64,000 bases of DNA, from positions 186,001 to 250,000 of the forward strand of contig VCAZ01000015.1 in assembly GCA_005784505.1 (NCBI GenBank), written 5' to 3'. This document shows, piece after piece, positions 13,501-27,653 of the stretch (its first letter is position 1; each line of letters begins with the position of its first letter). The notes beneath the pieces are model-generated. The model was given only the letters and a program-made list of their open reading frames with translations, searched no databases and was not told where the DNA came from. The translations under genes were made by a program, and so were the position numbers. Source of the stretch: Bagarius yarrelli (taxonomy: Eukaryota; Chordata; Actinopteri; Siluriformes; Sisoridae).

Positions 13501-16500
13501 AGAATTTCTCAATCAGGCATTAATTCAGTTTATTAGATACTATAAATCGTTTCTCGTGTTTTCCATCTGCTAGTATAATCATTTTTATATGCATGCGCCC
13601 AAAGTAGGTTAATGTGTATCTCAGGATGAGGGACTGCTGCTCACCGTCGCCTGCTGGACAGACTCTCTTCTGTCTCGCTGCTGACCAGAACGTGGCTCGA
13701 ACCCCCTTGACTCTCTTCATGCATGACTTCAATCTTAAAACAGAACACAACATTTTCTTATACAGAAACAAATAGTGCCCTGTGAGGAAAAGCTTTAGTC
13801 CAGGATGTTCAATCATTTGGTTATATTCAAATAAAGACAGCCTGTGACGGAAAGGGTGTGTGATGTACCTTGATTCCTCCTTTAGCCTTGCGAATGTTTT
13901 TCCTCCTTGCTAGTTCAGTATCGGTGCTGTTCTTACTGGAAATATTCTCTGGACCTCTGCGGTTCGGTGCTAGACAGAATTGTAGTGTTTATAAGACAAT
14001 AAAAAACACAATACTGAAAAAAATATTCTGGCACAACTGCCTTACAGTTCCAGGACTTGGGCTTTAGAAATACCTGAGTAGGTAATAATAGTTAGACAAA
14101 AGCTGCAGTCCGCAGATACACAAAATTCTATGTTAACCCCATGCATGTTCCTTTCTGTGGTCTTATCTGCTTGCACTGCATATACATTATGAATAAAATA
14201 AGGCTCGTGTAGTTTACCAGAACCTGGTGGTCGTGTGGTTTTGGGTGAAGGGCGCTTCGGTGAAGATTCAGGGCGTGGAGCTACTGGCTGCACAGGTCTT
14301 GTTTGCTTGGCAGACAGCTTCTTTAGACTGGCATGTCTCTTCTCGAACATCTCGTGCACTTCTTCCAGCCTTTTCAGTGCATTTTGCACATTGATCTGCA
14401 TGGGCAGATGATAAATGAGATCTATTATGTGAGAAAAACAGTAATCTGCCTAATAAAAGCCCTCAGGACAGTTTTGCAAAATGCATTTATCACACGAAAA
14501 ACTTGGAAGCAATTTTGTGCATGTTTTTTTTTCTTTCTTTTAAAATGATGTCATTTCTCTTTGGCACAAATTTGGCTGAAACTTATTCTATATTTAGCCA
14601 TCTTTCCATTAAAACCAACCGCTAGTCACATTGTTGCTACATACTTTCCCTTTTCTGCTTAGACTATTTGATGTTTAATTCATGTAGGAATTTGGATGTT
14701 TTATCATTTGTACCAATTCACAGTAGCTTTTTTGCGTTATAACTACAAGCAGCTGTACTCCAGTGCAATTGATGCAAAGTTAGATATCGAGAGATAAACA
14801 CGAGACAATAGATCAGACATACAGATTTCATTTAAGTTATTTGTTGAGCATTTTGTGTTTATTAAACCGACAGGACAGAAATGTAATGTGGGAGATGGAG
14901 AGAATAGGAGCACAATGGCGTGGGAGCCTTAACCCACTACACCACGGCACCGGCCACATCATATACATGTTGTTTGCTTTGGCACATTGCTTGTATGAAG
15001 GTTTGAAATTGTCTCTCATTATCCTGTTTAAATACGGAGACTTTACAGGTGGCAACACATAATTAAGAAAAGACATTCTGAGGTATTTTTAGATTGACTA
15101 ATTCGTTTAACAGGGCAAACCTGAGCAACAAGAAACACATGCCAGCTACATACTGAACTCAAACAACCATTAAAACAAAAGGCACCATGTTCTAAACATT
15201 AACACAAGCAGATTTTGAAAGGTTAATTCATGGGAAAGCTTATCATTATTTTAAGCCCAAACCCAAATACCGTGTGTGACCAAACTAAAGGGTAAACATT
15301 ATTATTATTAATCCAACTGCAGTTATTGCCAAGCCACTAAGCTCGGCACGGCACAATCTCTATGCGGGACATTAAAAATGCTTCATACCTTTATGAAGTC
15401 AGAGAGCGACATCTCATGTTGGTTGTAAAGGTCTTTAAGATGACTGAGCTTTTGCTCTTTAGCCATCTCTTTGTACCTCTCGATGTCCTGCAAAGCTGCT
15501 TCTGCACCATCCTGAGACTGGCACTTATCCACAGCCTGAGAGGCCAGCAGATGCATGCCATTCTTACACCAGTGTTTCACCTGCACACATACACAAAACA
15601 CACAATCAGATCCTTAATAAACCATAAATCATTCTTTAATCCATAGTTTATACTGAGATCCAATAGCTTTCTCAGGAAAGATTTTCTTTACAATACATTT
15701 TCCTACAAATTTCTCAGCAGGTAGTAAACTGAATAAAATGAAATGCGCCTGCTTTCCACCCAACCTTTTCTATCCATGAATGGATCTCAAGTGATTTGGA
15801 AAGGACGTCATATTTTTTTTTGGCTTCATTGGTGAAGTCGTCACAAATGCGCCGCAGTTCCACACACTTGGGTCGGATGGAGTCTACCGCATAATGGTTG
15901 CTCTGGATTAACTGGTCACCATGTTGAGCATGCAGTTGTGCCTTCTCCAAAGATTCCTGTTAAACGGTGCACACAATTAGATTCTTATGACATTTAGCTT
16001 TAAATGTCCTAATACGTCCATTTCAATTTTTTACTTTTTCGGGGCTTCAGCATACCTTTTTCCTAAAGATATAACCTTTATCAAATAAAGTACAAAAGAA
16101 TGTTGAGAAAAATGGCCATTATGTTAACAGTATAACATCAGATAAATATGTAGCCTGTGAGCCCTAGACAAGCGAAGAACTTGGTATAGTGGGGGATATT
16201 TTAATAGATGAGAATGATGTCAGATGATTATAACTATATATTTCACTTATTCTGTATTAAACGATTTTACAATGTCGCTATATTACAACATTATCTCAAC
16301 TAACAACTTTCCAGGACCAGGCAGCAGACTGAGCTGTTACTTTGGTTTATCAAATTTATTTTTTCTTATTAAACTCTTTATTAAGTGACTGATGTAAACA
16401 GCTGACAAGGCTGACCTGAGCTCTGTCTTGCAGGCTCCTCAGATCTATTAGCAGCTGCTCAATGCGACCAGCACCGTCTCCGGTGTCTGAAAGAGCCAGC

Positions 16501-19500
16501 AAAGTCTCCAGCAGGCTGTCCAAAGACAATTTCACCTACACAAACACACAAAACAAACAGCAGAAGGATCTCAGACGTGTCGTCGGCAAAAGTAAACACT
16601 GTGTAAGGTGTGGTGTGTAATAAATTTACCTCTCTGAAGTCCTGCTCAAAATGCCTTAACTGCAAACATTGCTCTAACTTCAAGTGATGTTTAGACCAGA
16701 ACTGTTCAAACGCATTTTCGGTCTCATCCAGCTGAGCCAACAACCTGATGAAAACAAAATACACAAATGCATACATACATACATACAGCTTAGTCATTGT
16801 TGTTTTATTACATTTAATCAACCAAATTTATAAAAATAACACAAATGCTTCACTTTAGGCATTTTTAGGCATCAGAATAAAAATAAAATCCTGCAAAATT
16901 TACCAAAGATTTTTAAAAGACAGCATATAGGGACATTTGGTCCCTACATAACCCCCCCGAATCTGCTTTCAAAACATTCATCATTAAACATACAACTTAT
17001 GAATAAATAAATGTATATTTATTTTACATATTTCAAAAGACAACATGCATTTCTGATCAATTAGAAATCCATTTTGATCATCTTGTATACTTTTAAACAA
17101 ACCTTTTTAAGCCCTGGTGACATAATTCTGCTTTGGAATAGAACATCCATTTATCCATCAAATTTTTTTCTTTACTACCTGCTTATTTTTAATCAGGGTC
17201 ACTGTATCTGCTGGAGTCTATTTTAGCTGTCATTGGGGTGAAAGGCAGGGATACACTCTGGACAGCACCACACAGACAAACAACCACACACACTTACACT
17301 CACTTCTAAGGGCAATGTAGAATCACCAATCAACCTAAAATACATGTTCTTGGACTGTGGGAGGTAACCGAAGTACCTGGAGTAAACCCACACAAACAGG
17401 GGGAGAACATGCAAAATTTCACAGAGAAAGACCCCTGCTGGGGATACGAATGTGGGACCATCTTACTGTCAGGCAACAGTGTTAACCACTAAGCCCATAA
17501 CAGAACATGAAAAACTAATTGATTTGTTGATTGTCTATATTGACACTTATTACAATAGGTTTTATACACACTTTCCCCTGCATTTAATGTCAGCCAGCCT
17601 GTTGGCCTGGTAATTGGAAGATTCTATCGTTCATCAGATAAAGTTTCTGTAAATCATCTATTTTCTTTAAATTAAGTCTATTCGAAACACATATTTCGTT
17701 TCATACGGCGTAAATAACATCTGTGTGTTTTAATATCTAGAAATGTTTGAATATGTATGCTTGGGGATGCAATGGGGATTTCTATAAACTGCTGGGGGTT
17801 TTTTTGAGTATGTTTTATTTCAAAGAAATGTTGAGAAATCGAGAAAGTGCTGGGGCGTCAGCATACATTTTACCCATTACCTAGAATTCAATAAAAGCAG
17901 GAAATGACACATATGCACCTCATACTCAAGATCCACATCCTTTAAGCCACTCAGTAGTGTTTTGTCTAACCTATTGTTAGTAAAGACACTAGACACTAAA
18001 ATATACATTTAGGAACAGAATTTTAGTCAGACGTAAAACTTCGTAAAACAGACGAATTCTTCAACAATTATCGAGTGAATTATTAATGCTGATGAATAAC
18101 TAGTGGGAGTGGGAATCATTTCGAGAAAAAATTACAAACACTTAAATAAATTAGTAAAACGTTTTATAAAAAATAAGTCACAGTACAGAAGAGTAATTAC
18201 AGCATTCATTAATAAATTTATAATTTAAAAAGTAAGAAACAAAAAACGTATAGCAAGTTTTTAACCCACCTTTCGACTGTGGTTAGATTCTCCAGTTCAT
18301 CCGGATTTAGTTTGTGGTTCTCACTTTTACTGGCCTGATCTTTGATACATGATAACAATGTAGTTCCCTGTTTCATAGCTAACTTCAGTTCATCCTAAAA
18401 AAAAAAAAAAAAAAAAAGAGGGATTATTATTCTTTGTGTCATGACACATACTTTGTCCATACTGGTATGTGCCTTTTCAAGATTTTTATGTCTTCTGTTA
18501 ACAATCAACATCTTGATATGTATAAATGAGTGCTTAACTACCTGAAGCTGATCATGTTTGTCTGTGTGAGCTGTCAGAAGTTCTTTTGTGCATTGTACGT
18601 TATTGGGAAGTTCGGTTTCTGCTAATTCGGTTCCAAACCTCTGAAGCATTTGAGCTGTGGTTTTCACTGTCACAGCAAAGTTTTCGATGGCCTAAACAGG
18701 ACAAAACAGATCACGCTGGGATCATTAGTACTGTATAGGCTTGGACGGATTGTGTCCAAAATTTGAAACGATCATTACGATCGATATCACTGACTTACTG
18801 TGCGATGATGGATCCACTGACTATGGCAGTAACGCAGGCTTCCACCTAATTCACCTGTCAGCTGGCTTCTATCCACATATCCATGCAGGTCTGACAGAGA
18901 ATTAAGCATAATGATCTAAAGAACCAGAAGGACATGCACAATTTGGTCAGGAATAAAACCGATTTACATCATCAAGCCACATGTTCTGTTTAACACGCAA
19001 ACGATTTTTTTTTCATGCAAACATGCAGGCATGCACATGTTCCCTGGGTGATATGTCAAGATACTTAATTTTTTCTTTCATTTTACATCATATTACTTCA
19101 TGAATTATAATAGTATTTTTTACTACATCACACACATTTGTAAACAAGCGCATGAACAATACAGCACAACAAACACATCTACCAACCATCAGGCTGAGCT
19201 TATGCTAAAAGGATGCAGACATGAGTTTGGGTTTAGTTAAATGTGGCGTTTGAAATGTTGCCCAAGTCACTTCAGAGTGCTGAATTTGCAGGGTGTTTTA
19301 GAGTAGTGCTAAAAAACTCAGCAAAAAATATTGTGTGTGAAATGTCAGCCCAGCAGGACATAACAGCAGAAACACACTGTTTGTATGTGTATTTGCTGAC
19401 AGGAGAAACTGAAGATATACTATAAATCCCAGTTAACACTGGGACAATTTGGATGCTGGGATTAACTGCGTATGTTGCTTAAAGAAGCGTGATTGTGGAT

Positions 19501-20409
19501 CCATCTCCGAAATGCTTTAGATGCTTTGCGTTTGGAAGTCAATGCATGCGTAACAGATGTGTAAATCAGTCATGAGTTCTGCAAGTATAAGCATGTTTTA
19601 CACATGTAGACTATGCAGCAATGCATGTCATGGTCTGACAAATACAGATCGACACATTTTTGTGACTGATTTTAGTTTTTATCGCATTTTTTAGAAAGCA
19701 TCTCAGCTATTTTTGGAGATGTGGTTTGTATAAAGTAATGGTAAGAGCAGTGGTCAGTTTGTTTTGCTTCATAACTGCAGCAGTAGTTTTGTTTTGACCC
19801 TCCCCCACCCCCTCGAAGACACAGTTGCTTGACACCTGAGGCTGAAAGACTAATTGTGAAACATGCTTGTGCTTGCAGACCTCAGGGCTTATTTCTACTG
19901 CTGCAACACAGTGTGTGAGAAACATGCATTACCATCCAAACGCATAGCATCTAAGGAATTTCTGACTCCATTGAGATCGATCGAACACTCACTTTCCTTT
20001 ATGCAATATAAGCAATCACTCTAAGACGCTTTATCGGCTGTACATCAAGGAGAACACAGATGAAGCATGCTTACCGGTACCTTCATTTTAAAGTCATCAC
20101 GATGTAACCGGATACCAATGTCAGCGATGGTCCTTTGAAAGAATCGTGAGGGTCTCAGGACTAGAACTAGCTGCAGGTTGCCTGGAAATGCACCCTATTG
20201 ATTATAAAGAAACAAACTTACACCTAAGCCCCAAAATCTTTCAACCTGTTAATGTAATGAATGAGAAAAGTATATTGCAATAACTTATGCAAACTGAAGT
20301 TCTTGTACTTTTGCAGGATTGATACAAGAGTATCTGGTTTTATTTTGTCTGTTTATTTTTTTGACATATAATTACTAATAATCTAATAATACCAATGAAA
20401 AACATTAAT

Positions 20410-20472
<63 letters not shown>

Positions 20473-21625
20473 TATAAAGAACTTCTTTCTGACTGCTAAG
20501 CAATATTAAACAAATACAAGAAATTTGAGAATTATTATTTTTTATTGGTATTTAGTAATTATATGTAAAAAATAAATAGACAAAATAAAAAAATATATAT
20601 AAACTGCTCAAAAAAATAAACACCAAAATAACACATCCTAGATCTGAATGAATGAAATATTCTTATTAAATACTTTGTTCTTTACATAGTTGAATGTGCT
20701 GACAACAAAATCACACAAAAATTATCAATGAAAATCAAATTTATTAACCCATGGAGGTCTGGATTTGGAGTCACACTCAAAATTGAAGTGGAAAAACACA
20801 CAAACGGGCGGGCCAGTCCATAGCATCAATGCCACGGAGTCTGGAGACGCCGTGGAGAATGTTCTGCTGCCTGCAACAACCTCGGTGACCGGTTTGGCAG
20901 TGGGTCAGTAATGGTGTGGGGTGGCATTTCTTTGCAGGGCCGCACAGCCCTCCATGTGCTCACCAGCGGTAGCCTGACTGCCATTAGGTACCAAGATGAG
21001 ATCCTCAGACCCCTTGTGAGACCATATGCCGGTGCGGTTGCCCCTGGGTTTCTCCTAATGCAAGACAATGCTTGACCTCATGTGGCTGGAATGTGTCAGC
21101 CGTTCCTACAAGACAAAGGCATTGATGCTATGGTTTGGCCCGCCCGTTCCCCAGACCTGAATCCAATTGAGCACATCTGGGACATCATGTCTCGCTCCAT
21201 CCACCAACGTTGCACCACAGACTGTCCAGGAGTTGGCGGATGCTTAAGTCCAGGTCTGGGAGGAGATACCTCAGGAGACCTTCCGCCACCTCATCAGGAG
21301 CATGCCCAGGCGTTGTAGGGAGATCATACAGGCACGTGGAGGCCACACACACTACGGAGCCTCATTTTGACTTGTTTTAAGGACATTACATCACAGTTGG
21401 ATCAGCCTGTAGTGTGTTTTTCCACTTTAATTTTGAGTGTGACTCCAAATCCAGGCCTCCATGGGTTAATAAATTTGATTTTCATTGATAATTTTTGTGT
21501 GATTTTGTCAGCACATTAAACTATGTAAAAAACAAAGTATTTAATAAGAATATTTAATGAATTCAGATCTAGGATGTGTTATTTCAGTGTTCCCTTTATT
21601 TGTTTGTGCAGTGTATATGTTTTGT

Positions 21626-21707
<82 letters not shown>

Positions 21708-24700
21708 GTTTAAAAAACTGTCTTCATTATGTGCACTACTAACTGGACTAGATTTTTGCTGACATAACCTCACAGGAAACTGGGTTGGTTTTAATGACAT
21801 AGAATGTCTTCTCATTCTGTGTCAGCCACAGTGTGGTTAACAACATAACATTTAAAACTCTCTTTTATAGTTTTATCGCTATATAGGCTGGGTGCTTTTT
21901 TTAACTTGTGTACACAGGCTGTATATCTGTGTATCTGTTTTGTCTTGTGTTTTAAATTTTGTTTTTTGTATTTAAGTTAAATAGTAATAATTTTGCTAAA
22001 TATTACTAATTATTGTAAAATGAATAGACTTTCTATATATATTATGAAAACTCTCTGATCATTTCTTTGATTTTGTTTCATTTAAAAAAAAGAGGAAAGG
22101 GGGTTGTAACACACCGCTATTCTAGTTAGTGAAGCCTTCACCGAAGTCCATTTGTCCCGCCGGCGGTCAATAATAATAATAAAACCAATGCTAGCTGCAT
22201 CCAGACTAAAAACAGACAAAAATCAAGTTTAAGATACCAAAACTAGGAGGAGGCTCAGGTCTTATGCAAAGAGTTTTGCAAGGCAAGCACGTGGTGGCGA
22301 AACAAGTTGAACCATGTCTTTTGAAACAAAGATATAGGAAAGTGGTCACCTTGGTATGCTGGTCAGATAAGTGACAACATTAATGAAGTCTTCATCTGAA
22401 AGATCATTAAATGCAGAGAATTCTGGAAAAGTAATAATCGGGGCACCATCTTTCCCTCGTCCACCTGCGTGGAATAAAACATCATATATACACACATCTA
22501 ATTAAAATAAAAGCTATGTATTCAGACATTTAATTATCTCAACAATGTAAAAAGCTCACATTGGGTCAGAGTGTAACAGTGATGTCAGTGAAGGAGCTAC
22601 ATGTAATTACTCGTGTCACAATGTTGATATTTATGCTATTAAAGTAAGTAAAGATCCAAGGGCTTGAAAATGTCTTTAGGCAAGCAGGGGTCATTAAACC
22701 CGGCAGGACAAACCGAGTCTGGTGACCCCCTTCACTCATCTCAACCACTAGATGGTGACACTAAGCTTCGTACAATGGTAAATGTCTGAACAGCTCACAT
22801 AAAGTCCTAGTGCCTACGGTATCATATAAGCATGCCGAAAGATTTTGGATGTGATCAGGCGTACATCTGAGTTATGACATCAATAGTTTTATCCATTCTT
22901 CAATATATATTTGGTTTAAAAACATAACTGAATAAACTAAATATATAGAAAGTATTCACATGTTTTGGCACTTTACTCTTTACACTTTACTCTATATTTA
23001 ATGTAAGTAAGCAGGCTACACAAACAACCAAAACACTCATTCCAACTTTAAAATATTGTAAACGTAGCCTATAGTAAACTGAAAAAACACAATAATGTAT
23101 ATTAAGTAATTATATTTATAAAACTAACTAAAAGCTCAAATTGTATTAAGTATTAAGAGTCTTTTTTCAGTTATTACAGCAATTATAGCTTTGATTTTCC
23201 CAGCAACTCCTGTTAAGCTTAGCTTAATTAGATAAGAAGAGTCTGTAAACTGATATTATACTTTATTTTTTACAGATTATAGATTAGATTAGATTCAACT
23301 TTATTGTCATTGAAATGCCAATGAAATGCAGTTAGCATCTAACTAGAAGTGCATAAGTGGCCTATTTACAATAAATAGCAGTGTAATAAATAGGAAATGA
23401 GGTTGATAATTACAGAGGTAAGAGTGTATGATGTACAGAAGATGCAGTGGTGTGTAATATATTGCATCTATAAGGGTATATATAGTATTATACGGTTATA
23501 GCTGTGCAAGGAATTACATAATGGATATATACATGCGAGTGTTTGTATAATACAGTAAATACAGAATAAATATGGATGGAATATACAGAAGTGTAACGAA
23601 AGATAGTTATGGAGTTATAGTTTCATAGCTGGATTTTGACTGCGCCGCTTAAGGACATTTAGACATGTGCCAGTTTAGCTCACGTACATTTTGTTTGCAT
23701 GCTTAAAAACATGGTCATTCCGATTGATTAACCATCGTTTCATATTGATTTTGTATTGTCTCTCAATTCTGACTAGTTGCTATTCCTGCCAGTTAAAAGC
23801 ATTCTACAGCAAATAGCCGACAACACAATTTTTTTTACATTATGTGTCAAATAATAAGAACTGGTATTTTTCCTTTATTTTTCTTCTAATAATCTAATAG
23901 TTTTAAAATCTAATAATCATATACATTGTAGTCTGGAGTGGCTTCTGTCTCCGTTTGACTGATGGCGTATTTAATATATGTTTTTGGATTATTATGTACA
24001 ATAAACACGGGAACATAGACAGTTCTAAAGCCACAAATACACATAGGCATGTTTCTCCTACAATCCGAGTGTAAATCCTCCAGACATGATGTACCATTAT
24101 GTACAGTTAGGGATGTTTTCAGGATTTTGGTGACAATTTTACACAAATAAAATTAAACTGCTGAAAAACTATATCAGATAATTATTTGTTTCAATGTTTT
24201 TTGCATAAATACGTTATTTAATCAACTGGTTTAAAAAAAATCTATTGGTTTTTAGTTGGTAATACAAGGGGGCAGTAATGGCTCAAATGGTTAAGGTGCT
24301 AAGTTGCTGATCTGAGAACCAGAAACACCTGGGAATGCAGGTGCATGCCGGGCATTGAAACTAACATACAATAGGCTACAGCAGTGGTTTTGCTTGTACA
24401 GTGCCTCAAAACACCTTTTAAAATGAGTGCTATAGATGCAAAAAAAAATCTAAACCGGTTCCATGTTTTTGTTTTTTTTTCATGACAGACAAACGTTTTG
24501 GGGCAGCGTGTAAACGTGACACAATGTGAGGTCGTATTTATTTTTTATCTTCTAAATTTTGACGACTCCGTTTATTTTCCTGTGTGGCTTCCTGTGGAGA
24601 TCACAGCTATTAGAACTATCAGCAGGACATTTCCTATTATAGCCACTGAATCATGTCAGGTTTCTCAAGGTGACATACAAAGTGCACAAACCCAGCTGTG

Positions 24701-27622
24701 GCATACACACATGCATATTTACATACACCTTTACAATTAAAAGCACATTTGGATTCTATTCTATCATAAACCACAGCTGAGCAGATGGAACCAAAATCTA
24801 AACAAGAAAAAAATACTCATTACATGCTTTAGTTACAGCGATGACCTCACCCAAAAAGTCCTTAACCATGTTAAATTAAGCAAGTTTAGGAATGAAACTA
24901 AGTGGTTAATGAGTCCTCTCTACCACCTTTAAGATGCTGCAGCTTTAGATCTAAAATCTAAGAGTAAAATACTTCGTGAAACTGAATGGAATTAAGATTA
25001 GGAACGGTGCAGTATAAAAGTATAATAACTTTCACATTAATTAAAACACAGCACGTGTTTCTTCTTAAGCATGGATTTGGGACATACTTTAGGATATTTT
25101 TGATTAAAATGATGCAGTGACAGTTATATTACAACCTTGCACCAAGGGCAAAGCCAAGATATTCTGAACTTTCTTTTTTTTGAGACCCTGACGGCATTTT
25201 TTTCCATTAGGCGCCACTGGATATAGCAAGTTTGCTATTAGCAAAGTAAGGCCAAAATAGATTTTTCTGGATCAAAAATTAGAGTGAAGAATGAAGTTTG
25301 TGTAATACAAAAACCTAATAAAATGTTTCAGTTGTAGAACAATGTGTTATGTAGCACTGAGACACCTGCTATAAACTTCTGCCTTAACTAATACATAAAA
25401 CATACATCTCAGATTTAACAGATTTAACATGCCATGCATCAAAACATTTATTTACATAAATAACATTTTACTAACATTTCAATTACTATTCTTAGACTCC
25501 ATGAGCTTTACAAGTCATTAAATGTCCATAGGACTATAAATTGATGATACAGGGTGCATTCTATTACACATGGAATTTGAATGATGCTCATCAATATTGA
25601 GTAGCTATTATAGAAAATTACGACCAATCAGATTTAAGCTTCTCTGGTTTATATACTGTAAATGTGCAAATTATTTCTCAATGCAAATGTTATTATCCCT
25701 CTGTAATATGTGGGAGTGTGTGTGTGTGTGTTTGAGTTGACCTGCTATTGAATGGTCCGAAAAGAACATATGTCATTTTTCCTTTAGCAGCTCATGTGCG
25801 GTACTTGCTAAAAGCTTTAGAGGAGCTATAAATCAGACACAGAATACAAGATTTGGCTATCTCTAAATATAAGCATGAATTTTTTTGTTTCCTCTGACAG
25901 CCCATCTGGACCAGCTTCTGAGATGAACCCACAGCTCAGTAGTTCATATCAGAAAGAAATGGAAAAATCACAGATGGAGTGTATGTAGATACTGAAAGAA
26001 GTGAAAAGCACTATCAGGAAATGACAGGCTTGTAATCTAATAGCGTTATGTATGTAATGGAGCAGAGCTTAAAGCCTACAGGCCGGGTAAGGAAGTGATT
26101 AGAGAACATTAACATTGATCAGTGAGCACCAGACAGCTGCTCAACCTCATGTGCATCTATTCAACACAGGACAATGCAGTATTAAAGACCATAGATAATA
26201 CAGTAAAACTTATATATTAAAACTACCCTAAATATTATCAGTGAAATTCTTTTTTATAAATTAAACTTTAATGTTTATTTCTTTGTAAATCAAATATATA
26301 AATACTGTTTTAGTGAGTTGTACCCTAATGCTAACAGTTTCTGGCCAAAAGAAGTAAATCCTAATCTTTTCTGCCTTTTGGTGGTCGAACTGTCTCATCA
26401 CTTTCTTGTGTGTTTTGGTCCTGGTCAATTGTGTGTGAAAAGGCCAGAAGAGCCCCATTCTCCATTTCCCATTAACCATCGTTTGATGCATGATTGACTT
26501 TACAAGCTCTGGATCTTTTCTGCAATTTTGCTTTCATGTTTGAACCTTCTTCAATGCAAGACAGCAGAGTAAAACCTTAGAAAGTGAAGAGAAAATGAAT
26601 AAATCTTACCCGACAACATTGCGAACTGCCTGTGAAGTTGTTCAATGATGTCTACAGCCAGCAAAGGCCTTACCTCCTGTTGCATAATTTCATCTGTGAA
26701 AAACAGAGAAACAAAGACCGTGAGAAAAGAAAAGAATGCCAGGATGAACAAATATTACCGCAACACGGCCTTTATTCTCACTTACAGACTCCATTCAAAA
26801 CCGCAATAATCAACTGCTGACACAAGACATTTCCTGCTCCATCACGAGAACAACAAGCAGTCTGTGGGAGAGCAGGCACAGACCATAAAGGAAAAAATTA
26901 GGCCATCAGAGACCCCTTTAAAGTGTCCTTCCTTTCTAAATGGGGTTTCCATTCTGTAGTTCCTCTTGCAGTGACCTTCAGCCATGATTACAGTTTCTGG
27001 TTTGTTTCCATGTGCTGGGGACAAACCCCTTCAAACAATTCTTCTGTTCATGCAGTTGTTTTTAGGACATTGACGCATGACAGCCTTCTAATCTTAAATC
27101 TTTCCTAGATTAATAAGGGTCACCCTAAAGTTCAATGAAGACTAAAGGAAAACAAAGCCTTCTCTATGTGCTGGCAGAAATGGCTGTATTTAAAGCAACC
27201 AGGCTTTACTACATATTAATTACTTGCTCCTAAAGAAGAAGAGGAAATTACCTTGCAAATGCTGTGTAAATACAAAAAACCTTTGCAATACATTTTATAC
27301 AGGTTTTATCTCAAGAAACAATTTCATTAATCCTTTAATCTGAAGAAAAATGGAATTACACCAAGTCTTATTAAACAATTTTGTTTTGTTGCAAAAACCC
27401 ACTGCGAGCTTACAGACACACAAACATATACATCCTCCGGAGACGTGTTCCGAAGGAAAGACAATGTGCGTCAAGGAGCAAGTGAATTATAGATTTTATC
27501 TCATTGTTTTTGGGTGGGGTGACCCGGCAGGGCCTACTGACATGCAATTCACAATAGGCGGGTAAGGGCTTAAAGGAAGGTTGGAATGGTTTGGCTGTTC
27601 CCACCGGGAAAGGAGACACAAA

Positions 27623-27653
<31 letters not shown>

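Noticed and set aside
21557..21815. Open frames with YIYIYI runs on both strands
   Set aside because: Translation of the (TA)n microsatellite.
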